A stretch of 64,000 bases of DNA from Helicobacter sp. (GCF_017502485.1 NZ_JAFVUX010000016.1:22668-86667); one strand, 5' to 3'; shown: positions 48,017-58,403, counted from the first letter of the stretch. A program made the numbers and translations. The notes: generated by a model not told the origin, from the sequence alone.

Positions 48017-49120
48017 ATGGCAAGTAAAAGTGGTGAGCGAGGCATTAATGTTGAAATATTTTGCGAGAGTGGCAAGAAAATAGGCTTAGGGCATTTGTAT
48101 CGCTGCATAAAGCTTGCTAGAATCTGTGCGCAAGTGCAAGCGATTTCCACAATCACGCTCCACAATCGTGGCGACTTTATCCCAGAGCTTAGCAAGATCC
48201 TACCCAATGATCTACAAGCTAGAATCCACTATAACGCACACGAGTGGTTCTCTAGCAATGCACACAAAAGCAGTAAGAGTAGCAATACCCCTGTGCTTGC
48301 TATAATCGATAGTTATCTTGCCAGTATGGCATTGTACGCGCATATACAGGAGTGCAGCGACGCGCTAATCTGCCTAGATGATACCCTGCGCGATATTTAC
48401 CCAGCACAAAGCTATATCCTAAACCCTAGCCCAGAGTCTTGTGCGTATTTTGCTACAAAGCCTTATCACCTTTGGTGTGGGGAGCAATATGCCATTATGC
48501 CTCAGGTGCGCGAAAGAGAATTATCACATAGAGTTTCTAGCCTACAGACAAGCTTGCAAGCAAAACATATCCTTGTAAGTTTTGGTGGGGTAGATTCTAA
48601 GAATCTCACACAAGCATTACTACAAGAACTCCACGCCTACCTAGAATCTAGCCCTTATACTTTATATTTTCACATCGTGCTAGGCGGAGGCTATACACAC
48701 AAGCTTTACTCACCACTTTTGCAAGCACATAACAAGCACCATAGACACATCGCCATCTACCGCAATCTTAGCCCAGATATATTTCTCTCCCTAGCACAGG
48801 CGTGTGATTATGCCATTAGTGCAGGTGGTGGAAGTATGCTAGAGCTACTTGGGCTAAAAATCCCAAGCATTATCCTAGAATCCGCCTCCAACCAGCGCAC
48901 CCAAATTGCGCACTTTAAAGAAATTGGCGCGATTAAGCAAGCAAAAGGCATACAAAACTCCCTAAACATTCTCACAAGTCTCTTAGAAAATGCAAGCCAA
49001 ACACAAGCTATCCAAATCGTGCTTGAGAGTCTGCAGTTAGGCGATGCGCTAGAAGCAGCTCTACGAGATTTGGCAGAATCGTTACTATTTTCTACACTAA
49101 AACCCCTTGCGCCTATATGA
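48017..49120 (+). CDS. pseG: UDP-2,4-diacetamido-2,4,6-trideoxy-beta-L-altropyranose hydrolase
   Basis: Removes UDP in pseudaminic acid synthesis, the sugar that glycosylates flagellin in Helicobacter and Campylobacter. 367 aa: GSGKIGLGHLYRC-type N-terminus (the active-site GHxxR block appears as GHLYRC), VSFGGVDSKNLTQ, and the UDP-binding SAGGGSMLELLGLKIPSI typical of the MurG-like C-terminal domain. No other pse gene is in the window. Follows pldA by 19 nt. Confidence 0.85.
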   Translation: MASKSGERGINVEIFCESGKKIGLGHLYRCIKLARICAQVQAISTITLHNRGDFIPELSKILPNDLQARIHYNAHEWFSSNAHKSSKSSNTPVLAIIDSYLASMALYAHIQECSDALICLDDTLRDIYPAQSYILNPSPESCAYFATKPYHLWCGEQYAIMPQVRERELSHRVSSLQTSLQAKHILVSFGGVDSKNLTQALLQELHAYLESSPYTLYFHIVLGGGYTHKLYSPLLQAHNKHHRHIAIYRNLSPDIFLSLAQACDYAISAGGGSMLELLGLKIPSIILESASNQRTQIAHFKEIGAIKQAKGIQNSLNILTSLLENASQTQAIQIVLESLQLGDALEAALRDLAESLLFSTLKPLAPI

Positions 49121-49273
49121 TCCCGCGCATAACGCGCACAAATCTACCCAACACATCTCACACGATCCACCGCCCTACCCAGCGCACCCCAACCAAACAC
49201 CAAAGTAAAAAATCATTTACCTAGCGTAAAAAATAATGTAATATATTCACATATCTATATGAAAGGACACACA

Positions 49274-50557
49274 ATGGGAACAATCACTTTTACCAACAAC
49301 GAGACCAATCAAAGCTGGGATTTTGATCTCATAGAATGTACAAGAGGTCCAAAAGCGGTGAATTTTTCTAAACTTTTTGAGACAACGGGGATTTTCGCCT
49401 ACGATCCAGGCTATGGCAGTACCGCAGGTTGTGAATCTACTATTAGCTATGTCAATGGTAAAGATGGCGAGTTACTCTACAAGGGTATCCCCATCCAAGA
49501 TCTAATCGACAAATACAAATTTACTGACATTTGTAAGTTGCTTATTAGCGATGAGCTACCCAAAAATGAGCAAGAATCGCTAGATTTTGACTTAGAGTTG
49601 CGCCATAGAAGCTTTTTACACGAGCGACTAAAGGGTATCTTTAGCATATTTCCAGACTCTGCGCACCCTATGGCAACACTCTCCGCGCTTGTCTCTGTGC
49701 TAGCCACGCTCTACTATGATCATAAGGAAATGGACGATGAAGATGACTACCAGACAATGGCACGCAGAATCATCGCCAAAACCCCCACAATGATAGCCTT
49801 TTGCTATCGCAACTCAGTGGGCGCACCATTTATCGAGCCAGATGTCAATAAAAGCTATGTAGAAAACTTCTTATATATGCTCCGTGCCTATCCACACGGT
49901 AGGCTTAAACATACACTAAAAGGCGAGCAAGAAATCACTCCTCTTGAAGTAGAAGCGCTGGATAAAATCCTAAGTCTCCACGCAGACCACGGACAAAATG
50001 CTTCCACTACAACTGTGCGTAATGTTGCTTCCACAGGCGTGCATCCTTACGCAGCTATCGCCTCTGGTATCAACGCACTATGGGGTCCAGCACACGGAGG
50101 CGCAAATGAAGCGGTCTTGCGCCAGCTCAATGAGATTGGCGATGTAAAAAATGTCGCGCAGTTTGTAGAGAAAGCAAAAGACAAAAACGATCCATTTAGA
50201 CTTATGGGATTTGGACATAGAGTGTATAAAAGCTATGACCCACGCGCTAAAGCAATCAAGACTCTCAAAAACGAGCTTGACAAAAAGGGGATCAAAATGG
50301 ACCACCGCCTAAGCGACATTGCAGAAAAGCTTGAAGAAGTAGCCTTGCAAGATGATTACTTCAAAGCGCGCAATCTTTATCCTAATGTAGATTTCTACAG
50401 TGGTATTATCCTAAGCGCGCTTAAAATCCCCACAAAGCTTTTCACGCCAATTTTCGTGCTAGGAAGGATGCCGGGCTGGTGTGCGCAGCTTATAGAGCAC
50501 TCCAAAAATACACGCGCTAGGATCACTCGCCCAAGACAAGTATATCTAGGTAAGTAA
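49274..50557 (+). CDS. gltA: Citrate synthase
   Basis: Condenses oxaloacetate and acetyl-CoA; entry step of the TCA cycle. 427 aa with [15 protein letters not shown] N-terminus, [25 protein letters not shown] (catalytic His), [15 protein letters not shown] (catalytic His) and NVDFYSG (catalytic Asp). ATG 49274 (AAAGGA 49262-49267) is chosen over an in-frame ATG 15 nt earlier. An inverted repeat TTTAC-N5-GTAAA (49216-49230) lies near the promoter and could be an operator. Confidence 0.97.
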   Translation: MGTITFTNNETNQSWDFDLIECTRGPKAVNFSKLFETTGIFAYDPGYGSTAGCESTISYVNGKDGELLYKGIPIQDLIDKYKFTDICKLLISDELPKNEQESLDFDLELRHRSFLHERLKGIFSIFPDSAHPMATLSALVSVLATLYYDHKEMDDEDDYQTMARRIIAKTPTMIAFCYRNSVGAPFIEPDVNKSYVENFLYMLRAYPHGRLKHTLKGEQEITPLEVEALDKILSLHADHGQNASTTTVRNVASTGVHPYAAIASGINALWGPAHGGANEAVLRQLNEIGDVKNVAQFVEKAKDKNDPFRLMGFGHRVYKSYDPRAKAIKTLKNELDKKGIKMDHRLSDIAEKLEEVALQDDYFKARNLYPNVDFYSGIILSALKIPTKLFTPIFVLGRMPGWCAQLIEHSKNTRARITRPRQVYLGK

Positions 50558-50564
50558 ACCTTAT

Positions 50565-50591
50565 AGCTAGTGGTACCTAAAGCCACTAGCT
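50565..50591 (+). terminator. Terminator hairpin after gltA
   Basis: Perfect 9-bp stem AGCTAGTGG/CCACTAGCT with a 9-nt loop, 8 nt after the gltA stop codon; only a short A/T-rich tail follows. Confidence 0.6.
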
Positions 50592-50713
50592 CAAATTATC
50601 GCATACATACAAGCCCATAAACTGCACAATAACCAAAAACCGACAGAGATAGAATCCAAAGTATTTAAAGAAGATAAGTCGCTAGAGCATAGCCCTAGCA
50701 AGTAGCACAGAAC

Positions 50714-51784
50714 CTAAGCCTTTTTCTCGCTAACGATTTCTACGATATTATCGCCTACCATTACAGCAATTTTCTCCATAAACTCCGCTGGACTTGTAAA
50801 GCCTACACAAGAGCAGTTGATCTCACCTAGGACATACTTGTCCTTGCCATTTACATCAGTATCTAAGATAAAATCTGCCGTCCAAATCAATGGAAGATCA
50901 TAGTTGCCAAGCTTAGTGCGGATCTCTGGGAGCTGCACTAAAAACCAATCAATTAGCGATTGCCAGTCTTTAGGCTCATCGTAGCGATATTTCGCGCCAC
51001 TAAAGAGAGTCGCAGAGAAAGCATCGCCACCTTCAGCAGGCTTTTTATGCACGACATACACGGGTGTTTTATAGAGCATTAGGATTCTAATTTCGCCCTC
51101 TTTGATACGCGGCAAGAAAGTCATATCTACAAGCATTCCATTATCACCGATGATATATTGCTCGCAGAAGTCCATAAACTCTCCAAGCTTTCTTGTCTCT
51201 GTGTGATTATCTTTAGCCTCTGTACAGATGATTGTAGTATCAAGTGGGAGAGATTCTACCTTGCCATAATCGCTTGTAGATTCTAGGCGCACACGCCAAA
51301 TCCCCTCTCCTGTGGAGCCACGATTTTGCTTCAAAACTCGCTCACCTTTTGCTAGGCTTTTTGGAAAAGTCTTTTTGAAAGTCTCAACATCATAGTAGGC
51401 ATAAGTATCATCTGGCACAAGATCTGTAGAAGCTAGCTTTGTGAGCGCATCTTTAGCACCATAGCCGACCATCGCATCTGGGTGAGACATACCTACAAGC
51501 CCATCATTACAAAGCTTCCGTAGCACATCAAAGTATAGCTTCTCTTCTTTCAAATTCCCCGGATTGACGCGCGATACATAGCCATCTGCACTATCTCTAA
51601 CGCGTTCATAGATTTTATTACGCTCGCTCTCATTGCGCAAAATATCATCGGTGAAAAACACCACTTCTGCACTCCAGCCTTGAGCCTTTAGGGCATTGAC
51701 CATTGGCATCGTGTCTTTTCTGTATCCATCGGGACCTTTGTCGCTACCACCTTTTGCCTCAAAAAACACAATGTTCTTTTTCAT
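50714..51784 (-). CDS. ATP-grasp-like protein, Cj0069 family, unknown function
   Basis: 356-aa cytosolic protein that I recognise only as the Cj0069-type family of Helicobacter and Campylobacter. Features suggest an ATP-grasp ligase: GERVLKQNRGSTGEGIW (glycine-rich loop after a Lys), EGEIRILMLYKTPVYVVHKK (as in glutathione-synthetase-like enzymes), and ADFILD...VLGEINCSCVGF, which places acidic and Asn residues where Mg-ATP ligands occur. The substrate is unknown; no partner gene is adjacent. ATG 51784 has AAGGAG 6 nt upstream. Confidence 0.7.
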   Translation of the reverse strand: MKKNIVFFEAKGGSDKGPDGYRKDTMPMVNALKAQGWSAEVVFFTDDILRNESERNKIYERVRDSADGYVSRVNPGNLKEEKLYFDVLRKLCNDGLVGMSHPDAMVGYGAKDALTKLASTDLVPDDTYAYYDVETFKKTFPKSLAKGERVLKQNRGSTGEGIWRVRLESTSDYGKVESLPLDTTIICTEAKDNHTETRKLGEFMDFCEQYIIGDNGMLVDMTFLPRIKEGEIRILMLYKTPVYVVHKKPAEGGDAFSATLFSGAKYRYDEPKDWQSLIDWFLVQLPEIRTKLGNYDLPLIWTADFILDTDVNGKDKYVLGEINCSCVGFTSPAEFMEKIAVMVGDNIVEIVSEKKA

Positions 51785-51872
51785 TGACAACTCCTTAAAT
51801 GATTAAAAATGGATTCTAGGATACCACAAATACACCATAAAGTAAAATATCTCCTAGAGTCTAGTCTAAAAT

Positions 51873-52862
51873 CTAAAATACAATTTGTAGATTCTGCATA
51901 TCTTTGTATTCTTTACTTACATCACTAAAGCGTTGATGAAAATGCTTATAGTGGTTAGCTAGCTCCGTGGCTAGCTCTTGGAATCTTGGGCGTGGAAGCT
52001 CGCTTGCCGCATCAAGGCATACATTTGTGAAATGCTGGTCATCTGGATCGTGTAAGGCAGCCTTAAAACGCTCGAAGTAGTGGTTTGCTAAGGCTTTTTG
52101 CGCAATTTCTTCTTGCTCCTTTTCTTCTAGCTCTTGCAAAGTTTCTTGTAGCTCTTTAATGGACATACTCAGCAATGCACCTTTGCTATACGCAGCTGTT
52201 AGGGCTAGAATACCTTGGATAATTGAGAGCTTTTCTGGGCTATGATCATAAAAGCTCTTATAGTTAGATTCTAACTCATCTGGCATATACTCTTGGATCA
52301 TTGAGAGCTTGATATGAGCAATGTCACAAATCTCATCGATATAGGCTTGATCCTTGGACTTTTGGTAAATGTCCCTTAGCATAGGCAAATCGTCTTTATG
52401 CGCTAGATAATACTCCATAAGCGTATCGCGCTCTTCTTCAGGGAGCAAGCCTAGATTGTCCTTTAGCTCAAGAAGCCAAATTTCTTGGAGCTCGCGGATT
52501 TTTATACGCACCATTTTTTCCACCTTGGCAAGCTTCACTCCGGGCAGGGCAGAGAGTAGGATATTGGCTAGCTCACGCACAGAGTAGAGATCAATATAGT
52601 TATCTATCTCTTCATAGACCTTAGTAATATCTTGCCCAATTAGTGCTATGGTCTCTGGCATAATCATCGTGCTCTTCTTGCGTAGATTCTCGTGCTCCTC
52701 GCTTGTCTCTAGCACATCTTGAGCATGCAAGATGAAGTCTCTTGTAGTATCTTGGTAAAGCTTTAATATACGCTCATCGCTCATCGCTACAAGCTCTTCT
52801 TGGGTATAACCTTTGTTTTTAAGATATTGCAACATTAGCGCCACATCAAACTGCGCATACAT
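51873..52862 (-). CDS. Unknown helical cytosolic protein
   Basis: 329 aa, not recognised. No signal peptide or membrane helix; almost entirely predicted helical, rich in Glu, Lys and Leu, with a Glu-rich coiled stretch (ELQETLQELEEKEQEEIAQK, about 240-262). ATG 52862 follows AAGGTGG; an upstream GTG overlaps that site and is rejected. It is divergent from hemB and may be a single-gene transcript. Confidence 0.6.
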   Translation of the reverse strand: MYAQFDVALMLQYLKNKGYTQEELVAMSDERILKLYQDTTRDFILHAQDVLETSEEHENLRKKSTMIMPETIALIGQDITKVYEEIDNYIDLYSVRELANILLSALPGVKLAKVEKMVRIKIRELQEIWLLELKDNLGLLPEEERDTLMEYYLAHKDDLPMLRDIYQKSKDQAYIDEICDIAHIKLSMIQEYMPDELESNYKSFYDHSPEKLSIIQGILALTAAYSKGALLSMSIKELQETLQELEEKEQEEIAQKALANHYFERFKAALHDPDDQHFTNVCLDAASELPRPRFQELATELANHYKHFHQRFSDVSKEYKDMQNLQIVF

Positions 52863-52958
52863 TCTAGCTTCCACCTTTTTACGATATTTTTATGAAAAAT
52901 ACTATATTATCACATTTGCCTACAAAATAGCGTTGCAAGCTTATTTCTAAGGATCACT

Positions 52959-53996
52959 ATGCTACAAAAACCTGCCCCCATAACACTGCAAGTAGAATCT
53001 ACAAAGATTCTAGATTCTACCGCTTATATCCGCCCGCGTCGCTTGCGCTATAAGCCTGCTATGCGCGCACTTGTACGACAAACACGCTTGCACAAAAGCG
53101 ACTTTCTTTTGCCTCTTTTTGTCTGCGAAGGAGAGAATATTAAGCGTGAGATTAGCTCTATGCCCGGTGTGTATCAAATGAGTATTGATACACTTGTGCA
53201 AGAGTGCGATGAGGTAGCCAAGCTTGGGATTTTGGGCGTGGTGCTCTTTGGCATCCCTAACGAAAAAGATCCGCAAGGTAGCCATGCATTACAGCCAAAT
53301 AGCATTGTCTGTCGCGCCATTGCCGCTATCAAAAATGCCTGTCCAGAGCTGCTTGTAGTGGTGGATTTATGCTTTTGTGAGTACACAAGCCACGGGCATT
53401 GTGGCACCCTTAATGAAAAGCTAGGTAGCGTGGATAATGATGCAACCTTGCAGATTCTAGCTAAACAAGCAGTTATCCTAGCCCAAGCAGGCGCAGATAT
53501 GATCGCACCTAGCGCTTCTATGGATATGATGGTGCGCACTTTACGCGTAGCACTAGATTCTAGTGGGTTTGCACATATCCCAATTATGAGCTACTCGACC
53601 AAGTTTGCTAGCGCGTATTATGGACCATTTCGCGATGTGGCAGAATCTGCTCCAAGCTTTGGTGATCGCAAAAGCTATCAGCAAGATATAGCCAATAGCA
53701 GAGAAGCACTGCTTGAGAGCCTGCTAGATGCGCAAGAAGGCGCAGATATTTTAATGGTCAAGCCCGCGCTAGCGTTTTTGGATATCGTGCGCGATATAGC
53801 GCAATCCACTTTAATCCCCCTTGCCATTTATAATGTCAGCGGAGAATATGCGATGTTAAAGCTTGCGCAACAAGCTGGGATTATTGATTATAAGCGTGTG
53901 CTAGAAGAAAATCTCCTAAGCTTCAAGCGCGCAGGGGGGGATATTATCATAAGCTACCACGCTAAAGAAGCGATCACCCTAGGCTTATGCGACTGA
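52959..53996 (+). CDS. hemB: Delta-aminolevulinic acid dehydratase
   Basis: Condenses two ALA into porphobilinogen for haem. 345 aa: zinc-type cysteine cluster [30 protein letters not shown] and [10 protein letters not shown] (the two active-site lysines). The first ~22 residues are extra to the family and encoded by an inverted pair of iterated words (52992-53020), read as [18 protein letters not shown] lies just before ATG 52959. Overlaps the next gene by 10 nt. Confidence 0.95.
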   Translation: MLQKPAPITLQVESTKILDSTAYIRPRRLRYKPAMRALVRQTRLHKSDFLLPLFVCEGENIKREISSMPGVYQMSIDTLVQECDEVAKLGILGVVLFGIPNEKDPQGSHALQPNSIVCRAIAAIKNACPELLVVVDLCFCEYTSHGHCGTLNEKLGSVDNDATLQILAKQAVILAQAGADMIAPSASMDMMVRTLRVALDSSGFAHIPIMSYSTKFASAYYGPFRDVAESAPSFGDRKSYQQDIANSREALLESLLDAQEGADILMVKPALAFLDIVRDIAQSTLIPLAIYNVSGEYAMLKLAQQAGIIDYKRVLEENLLSFKRAGGDIIISYHAKEAITLGLCD

Positions 53997-54751
53997 ATAT
54001 CTTTATTGCACATAATAGCGCGCGATCACGCAGAGAAGCAGACGCCCTAATCATCCAAGGGCGCGTGCGTATAAATCGCCAAGTAGCACAGCTTGGGGCA
54101 GTGCTAGGCGAAGGCGATAGAGTCTTTATCGATGGCAAGCAACTAAAGCCTAAAAAGGAAGATGACTACACTTTCATCATCTATCATAAACCCAAAGGCG
54201 AGCTAGTAAGCAAGTACGATGATCGTCAAAGACGCACGATTTATGATAGCCTAGAATCTAAATTTCGCGCATTTATCCCTGTGGGGCGATTAGATTTTGC
54301 AAGTGAGGGACTGCTGATCATAGGGGATTCTAAGAGCATTGCTAGCACGCTTATGCATAGCAATTTAGAGCGAGAATATATCATTAAAATCGATAAACCC
54401 ATAACTCAAGCAATGCTAGAAGCTATGGAAAATGGCTTACACGCTAGCAACGCCAAGCGTGGTGGGCATAAGCATAGCCAGATTGTGGAGATGGAGTTCG
54501 CGCCATTTGTATCGTGGCAGATTATCAAAAGCACGCAGCGATTTTCAAAGCTTAAGGTAGTGATCCAAGAAGGGCGCAACAGAGAGCTTCGGCGATTTTT
54601 TGGCTACTTTAAGGCAGGCGTGCTAGATTTACGCCGCGTGCGCTATGGCTTTACTAGCCTTAACGCCCTACCCGTAGGCAAATGGCGGTATTTTAGTAAA
54701 GAAGAGTATAGGAATTTGCGCAAGTTTTTACAAGAAGCACACAATCGCTAG
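53987..54751 (+). CDS. RsuA/RluB-family rRNA pseudouridine synthase
   Basis: 254 aa: an N-terminal S4 RNA-binding domain ([20 protein letters not shown] to VFIDGK), then the catalytic domain with [12 protein letters not shown] (catalytic Asp), REYIIKI and [11 protein letters not shown]. The 16S or 23S target cannot be told from the sequence alone. Translationally coupled to hemB by the 10-nt overlap. Confidence 0.87.
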   Translation: MRLNIFIAHNSARSRREADALIIQGRVRINRQVAQLGAVLGEGDRVFIDGKQLKPKKEDDYTFIIYHKPKGELVSKYDDRQRRTIYDSLESKFRAFIPVGRLDFASEGLLIIGDSKSIASTLMHSNLEREYIIKIDKPITQAMLEAMENGLHASNAKRGGHKHSQIVEMEFAPFVSWQIIKSTQRFSKLKVVIQEGRNRELRRFFGYFKAGVLDLRRVRYGFTSLNALPVGKWRYFSKEEYRNLRKFLQEAHNR

Positions 54752-54791
54752 TGACAAGTGCGTGGGCTTTATGGTTTTTTTAATTTTTTGG

Positions 54792-54800
54792 TGTTAGAAT
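54792..54800 (+). promoter_or_regulatory. Extended -10 promoter of rpmE
   Basis: TGT-TAGAAT, 32 nt before the rpmE ATG. The -10 hexamer is embedded in a partial iterated word (TTAGAATCT). Confidence 0.5.
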
Positions 54801-54831
54801 CTCGCCCTAATTTCCACAAAGGATCTACACA

Positions 54832-55035
54832 ATGAAAAAAGGCATACACCCAGAATATATCCCTTGTAAAGTAACTTGTGTAACAAGCGGTAAGGAAATC
54901 GAAGTCCTTAGCACAAAAAAAGAACTTCGCATTGATATTTCAAGCTTTTGTCATCCATTTTACACAGGAAGCGATAAAATCGCTGATGCGACAGGAAGAG
55001 TTGAAAAATTCCGCCAAAAATATAATCTAAAATAG
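54832..55035 (+). CDS. rpmE: 50S ribosomal protein L31
   Basis: Ribosomal protein L31, 67 aa: MKKGIHPEY, SSFCHPFYTG, TGRVEKFRQKY. Of the four zinc-binding positions of E. coli L31 (16, 18, 37, 40) only Cys16 and Cys40 remain, with an extra Cys at 12, so zinc binding is doubtful; H. pylori L31 appears to share this pattern. AAAGGA precedes the ATG. Confidence 0.94.
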   Translation: MKKGIHPEYIPCKVTCVTSGKEIEVLSTKKELRIDISSFCHPFYTGSDKIADATGRVEKFRQKYNLK

Positions 55036-55038
55036 CCA

Positions 55039-55899
55039 GTGCTGTTACTTGTCCCCACTCCCATAGGGAATCTTGGTGACATTACCATAAGAAGTCTGCT
55101 AGCACTTGCTAGCGCAGAGATCGTGCTATGTGAAGACACAAGAGTAGCTAAAAGGCTTTATCATTTGCTTAATGATCGTTTTGCTCTGCTACTTCCACTC
55201 CTAAGCGGTCGTACAGATACTACACTGGATTCTACAAAGAGACAATTTATTCCCTTACACTCTCATAATCAAGCGCAGTTTATTGCCACACTTGATCCGG
55301 AATTTTTCTGTGATGCAGTGGTATATATAAGCGATGCTGGAATGCCTAGTATCTGCGACCCAGGAGCAGAGCTTGTGCGTTACTGCTTAGAGCATAGACT
55401 CCCCTATGATGTGCTGCCTGGGGCTTGCGCGCTTGTAACAGGCTTTGCACATAGTGGGATTAGCTCACAAGAATTTGTCTTTGGTGGATTTCTTGCGCAT
55501 AAAAAGCAGGATAAAAAACAACAGATTCTGCGCCTACTAGAATCTGGTGCGCCAATCATCTTCTATGAGAGTCCGCATAGAGTGCTAGAATCTGTGCGAG
55601 ATATTGCAGAGTTTATGCCTAATGCGTTTATGGTCGCCATTAAGGAGATAAGCAAACTCCACCAATCACGCATACAAGGCACACCACAAGAAGTGTTACA
55701 AGCTTTGGAGCACACTAATATACAAGGTGAGTGGATTCTAATCCTGCAAGCTAACGCTCTACCTAGAATCTCCCTTTATGAAAGTGATGTGCTATCCTTA
55801 CCCCTAGCACCAAAGCATAAAGCCAAGCTACTATCGCGCTTAAATGGCATAGATACTAAAACGCTCTATGAGCAAATAATACGCGATCAAGGTGGGTGA
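55039..55899 (+). CDS. rsmI: 16S rRNA 2'-O-ribose C1402 methyltransferase RsmI
   Basis: Methylates the ribose of C1402, the same nucleotide whose base is modified by RsmH. 286 aa of the tetrapyrrole-methylase fold: LVPTPIGNLGDITIRSL, CEDTR, SDAGMPSICDPGAELV, and FYESPHRVLESV. It starts with GTG 3 nt after the rpmE stop and has no Shine-Dalgarno, so coupling to rpmE is likely. Confidence 0.94.
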   Translation: MLLLVPTPIGNLGDITIRSLLALASAEIVLCEDTRVAKRLYHLLNDRFALLLPLLSGRTDTTLDSTKRQFIPLHSHNQAQFIATLDPEFFCDAVVYISDAGMPSICDPGAELVRYCLEHRLPYDVLPGACALVTGFAHSGISSQEFVFGGFLAHKKQDKKQQILRLLESGAPIIFYESPHRVLESVRDIAEFMPNAFMVAIKEISKLHQSRIQGTPQEVLQALEHTNIQGEWILILQANALPRISLYESDVLSLPLAPKHKAKLLSRLNGIDTKTLYEQIIRDQGG

Positions 55900-56588
55900 T
55901 GATTATCTATGGCAAGCAAATCATACTCTATGCATTAGAGCATCATAGTGATAAAATCTGTGAGCTTTATCTCGCCAAAGATATAGAGCCAAAGCTTTTT
56001 GTCAAGATGAAGTCCTGCCACAAGCCCATATTGCGCTTAGATAACAAAAAAGCTCAAGCCCTAGCCCGCGGTGGCAATCATCAAGGCATATTAGCGCGTA
56101 TCACTCCGCTAGAATCTACACCGATTGCTTCTATCAAGCAGCACCACAAAATCCTTGTGCTATGTGGGATTAGCGATATGGGCAATATTGGTGGGATTTT
56201 CCGTAGTGCCTATGCGCTAGGGGTTCAAGCGATCATCATCGCGCAAATCAAATCTCCAAAAATCGAGCAAATCCTGCGCGCTTCATCTGGTGCAGCGTTT
56301 GCCTTGCCATTTTGCGTGGTGGCAAACACACTTGATTGTATCAATGAGTTAAAAATGGCTGGATTCTCTCTGTATGGAGCGGATATGAGTGGGGAGAATG
56401 TCGCTCACTTTACTCCTACGCAAAAGTGGGCACTATTCCTAGGCGATGAATCGCAAGGATTGTATGATAAAATTGCCAAAAAACTCGATAGAATGCTATC
56501 TATACAAATGCATAATGGCTTTGACTCACTTAATGTAAGCGTGGCTGCTGGCATTATGATGGCGTATTTAGATTCTAATAAAGGCTAG
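55899..56588 (+). CDS. rlmB: TrmH-family 23S rRNA (guanosine-2'-O) methyltransferase
   Basis: SPOUT-class methyltransferase, 229 aa: an N-terminal L30e-like substrate-binding region, then LCGISDMGNIGGIFRSAYALG (motif 1), LFLGDESQGL (motif 2) and SLNVSVAAGIMM (motif 3). RlmB (G2251) is the likely identity; other TrmH relatives are possible. ATG 55899 overlaps the rsmI stop by one base (TGATG). Confidence 0.88.
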   Translation: MIIYGKQIILYALEHHSDKICELYLAKDIEPKLFVKMKSCHKPILRLDNKKAQALARGGNHQGILARITPLESTPIASIKQHHKILVLCGISDMGNIGGIFRSAYALGVQAIIIAQIKSPKIEQILRASSGAAFALPFCVVANTLDCINELKMAGFSLYGADMSGENVAHFTPTQKWALFLGDESQGLYDKIAKKLDRMLSIQMHNGFDSLNVSVAAGIMMAYLDSNKG

Positions 56589-56591
56589 AAT

Positions 56592-57551
56592 ATGGAAGAA
56601 AACTTAGAGAAACTTCGCAAAATAGGCGTAAAAGAAATCGCCAAGCAGACCAAAATCTCTACTTCAAGAATTCAAGGCATTCTCGATAAGCAGTTTGAAC
56701 ATACTCAAAGAGTCCATTTGGTTGGATTTTTGCAAATACTAGAGCGAGAATATAAGCTTGATTTATCTTCGGTATTAAAAGCATATGACGAGTATCACAG
56801 CGCTCATATTGCCACTGAAGAGCCTATGGAAAAAAGTGTGCAAGTGCAGGACTTAAGCCTAGATACACAAAAGCAACGCTACGATGCTATTGATGAGCGC
56901 AAGAAGCAAGCAAGCTCCAAGCAGAAATTCTATCTCACGCTTGTAAGTGTGGCTATTGTTATATTTACCTATCTTATCTACCAAAATATCGCAAGCAAAT
57001 ACAAAAACCAGCCAAACACCGCCACGGGGACGGAGACAAGCACGCAAGAAAATGCGCTAGAATCCACACAAGCTAGCGATGAGTTAGACACAGAATCTAC
57101 AGACATCTCTGTATCCCAAGAGCCATATCAAGAGGAAGAGTACGCAGAAGATCGAAGCACCCAAGATGACACATCAACTCAAGGAGCCTCACTAACCCCA
57201 CCCCAGCTCTCCATACAAGAAGAACCAGAATCTACGCATACACAAGCCACCCGAACCCAAAGCAACGCAATGGTACTAAATACCGATATAGACTTGTGGT
57301 TTGATATTGTTGATCTTGATACAAATCGTCGCAAATATCAAGGCGTAACAAGCAACACCTATACTATAAAAACCGACAACCACCGCTGGCTACTTGCTTT
57401 TGGACATAGTAACTTTACACTTACAATGAACGGCAAGCCATTTGCTTTCACCAAGAGCAACTATCCACTCTATTTCATCTATGAGCCAGACAATGGATTC
57501 CGCAAGATTGATCCCCAAACCTACAAACGCCTAGCTGAACAGGTGCGATAA
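56592..57551 (+). CDS. RodZ-like bitopic protein
   Basis: 319 aa with a RodZ-like layout: a cytoplasmic helix-turn-helix-like region (VKEIAKQTKISTSRIQGIL, about 13-32), one membrane helix (about 117-135), a disordered Thr/Ser/Glu-rich periplasmic linker (about 145-225), and a C-terminal beta domain (TDIDLWFDIVDLDTNRRKYQ onward) like DUF4115. RodZ links MreB to the wall machinery; the match is by architecture only. Cotranscribed with rlmB and the next gene (TAATG overlap). Confidence 0.6.
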   Translation: MEENLEKLRKIGVKEIAKQTKISTSRIQGILDKQFEHTQRVHLVGFLQILEREYKLDLSSVLKAYDEYHSAHIATEEPMEKSVQVQDLSLDTQKQRYDAIDERKKQASSKQKFYLTLVSVAIVIFTYLIYQNIASKYKNQPNTATGTETSTQENALESTQASDELDTESTDISVSQEPYQEEEYAEDRSTQDDTSTQGASLTPPQLSIQEEPESTHTQATRTQSNAMVLNTDIDLWFDIVDLDTNRRKYQGVTSNTYTIKTDNHRWLLAFGHSNFTLTMNGKPFAFTKSNYPLYFIYEPDNGFRKIDPQTYKRLAEQVR

Positions 57552-58378
57552 TGAGTGCTATGCGCAAGCTCGTAGCTACTCTTTTGTGCCTTATCAGCTA
57601 TACTAGCACAATATCTGCCGATGCGCTTGATGACAAAATCCAAGAACTTATTGGCACAGCAACCTACTCGCAAAACAAAAACTTCATTGATATAATATTT
57701 GCCAATAAAACTAGGTTCTACTTAGAAAATGGCAAGCTAAATATTAGCAACATCGTTTATGAGCTCAAAAATAACGGCTTGTTAATGCTAAAATTTCCAA
57801 AGCCTATGGAGTTGCTAATTTCCTTTGAGTCAAAGACTTCTCTCATCGCCCTAAGCTACACGCTAAACGGCTTGCTTTCTTCTATGGGGTATTCGTATTT
57901 TATGGTTTCGCAAGCCAGTAGGGTGCAAGGTGTCTCAAATATAGCATTTTCTTTGGTTACAGAGCACGCACTTGATCCAATCATTTTATATAGAGAGTTA
58001 CAAAAGCGTGGATTCTACTTACAAAATATCTCACGCAAAGACATAAACCAATGGAGCTACACAATCCAAGCCCAAAGCGTGCAAATCTTCAATGCCAAGC
58101 CACTAAGCCCAAACACGCCACTAATTTTGCGAGAAGTAAGCGGGCAGTATTGGCTTAGTATAGCTCAATCAGGATCATTGCAAATCACTGCAAATCCAAA
58201 ATGGACCCCTAGAATCATCTGCTATGATAAAAACCTAGAAATTACGCAAATAATCATTGATAAAAATCAACGATCTTCACTCTCGATACGACCGGATTCT
58301 TCAACTGCGTTTATAATGATAACCGATGCGCAAAATCCAGATGTAATCAAACAAATTGAAGTAAGACTAGGAGCATAA
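57551..58378 (+). CDS. Unknown periplasmic protein
   Basis: 275 aa with a signal peptide (about 1-23, cleaved near ISA-DA). The rest is mostly beta-strand and hydrophilic helices without motifs I recognise. Start and stop overlap with the RodZ-like gene suggests that the two act together in the envelope. A start at the second Met (MRKLVATLL) is also possible. Confidence 0.6.
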   Translation: MSAMRKLVATLLCLISYTSTISADALDDKIQELIGTATYSQNKNFIDIIFANKTRFYLENGKLNISNIVYELKNNGLLMLKFPKPMELLISFESKTSLIALSYTLNGLLSSMGYSYFMVSQASRVQGVSNIAFSLVTEHALDPIILYRELQKRGFYLQNISRKDINQWSYTIQAQSVQIFNAKPLSPNTPLILREVSGQYWLSIAQSGSLQITANPKWTPRIICYDKNLEITQIIIDKNQRSSLSIRPDSSTAFIMITDAQNPDVIKQIEVRLGA

Positions 58379-58403
58379 TTAGTTACATTAGAAAGGAAAA
58401 GCT

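Noticed and set aside
53934..53940. G7 runs in hemB and in serB (about 15466) as phase switches
   Set aside because: Both are below the length usually seen at switching tracts, and both genes are full length.
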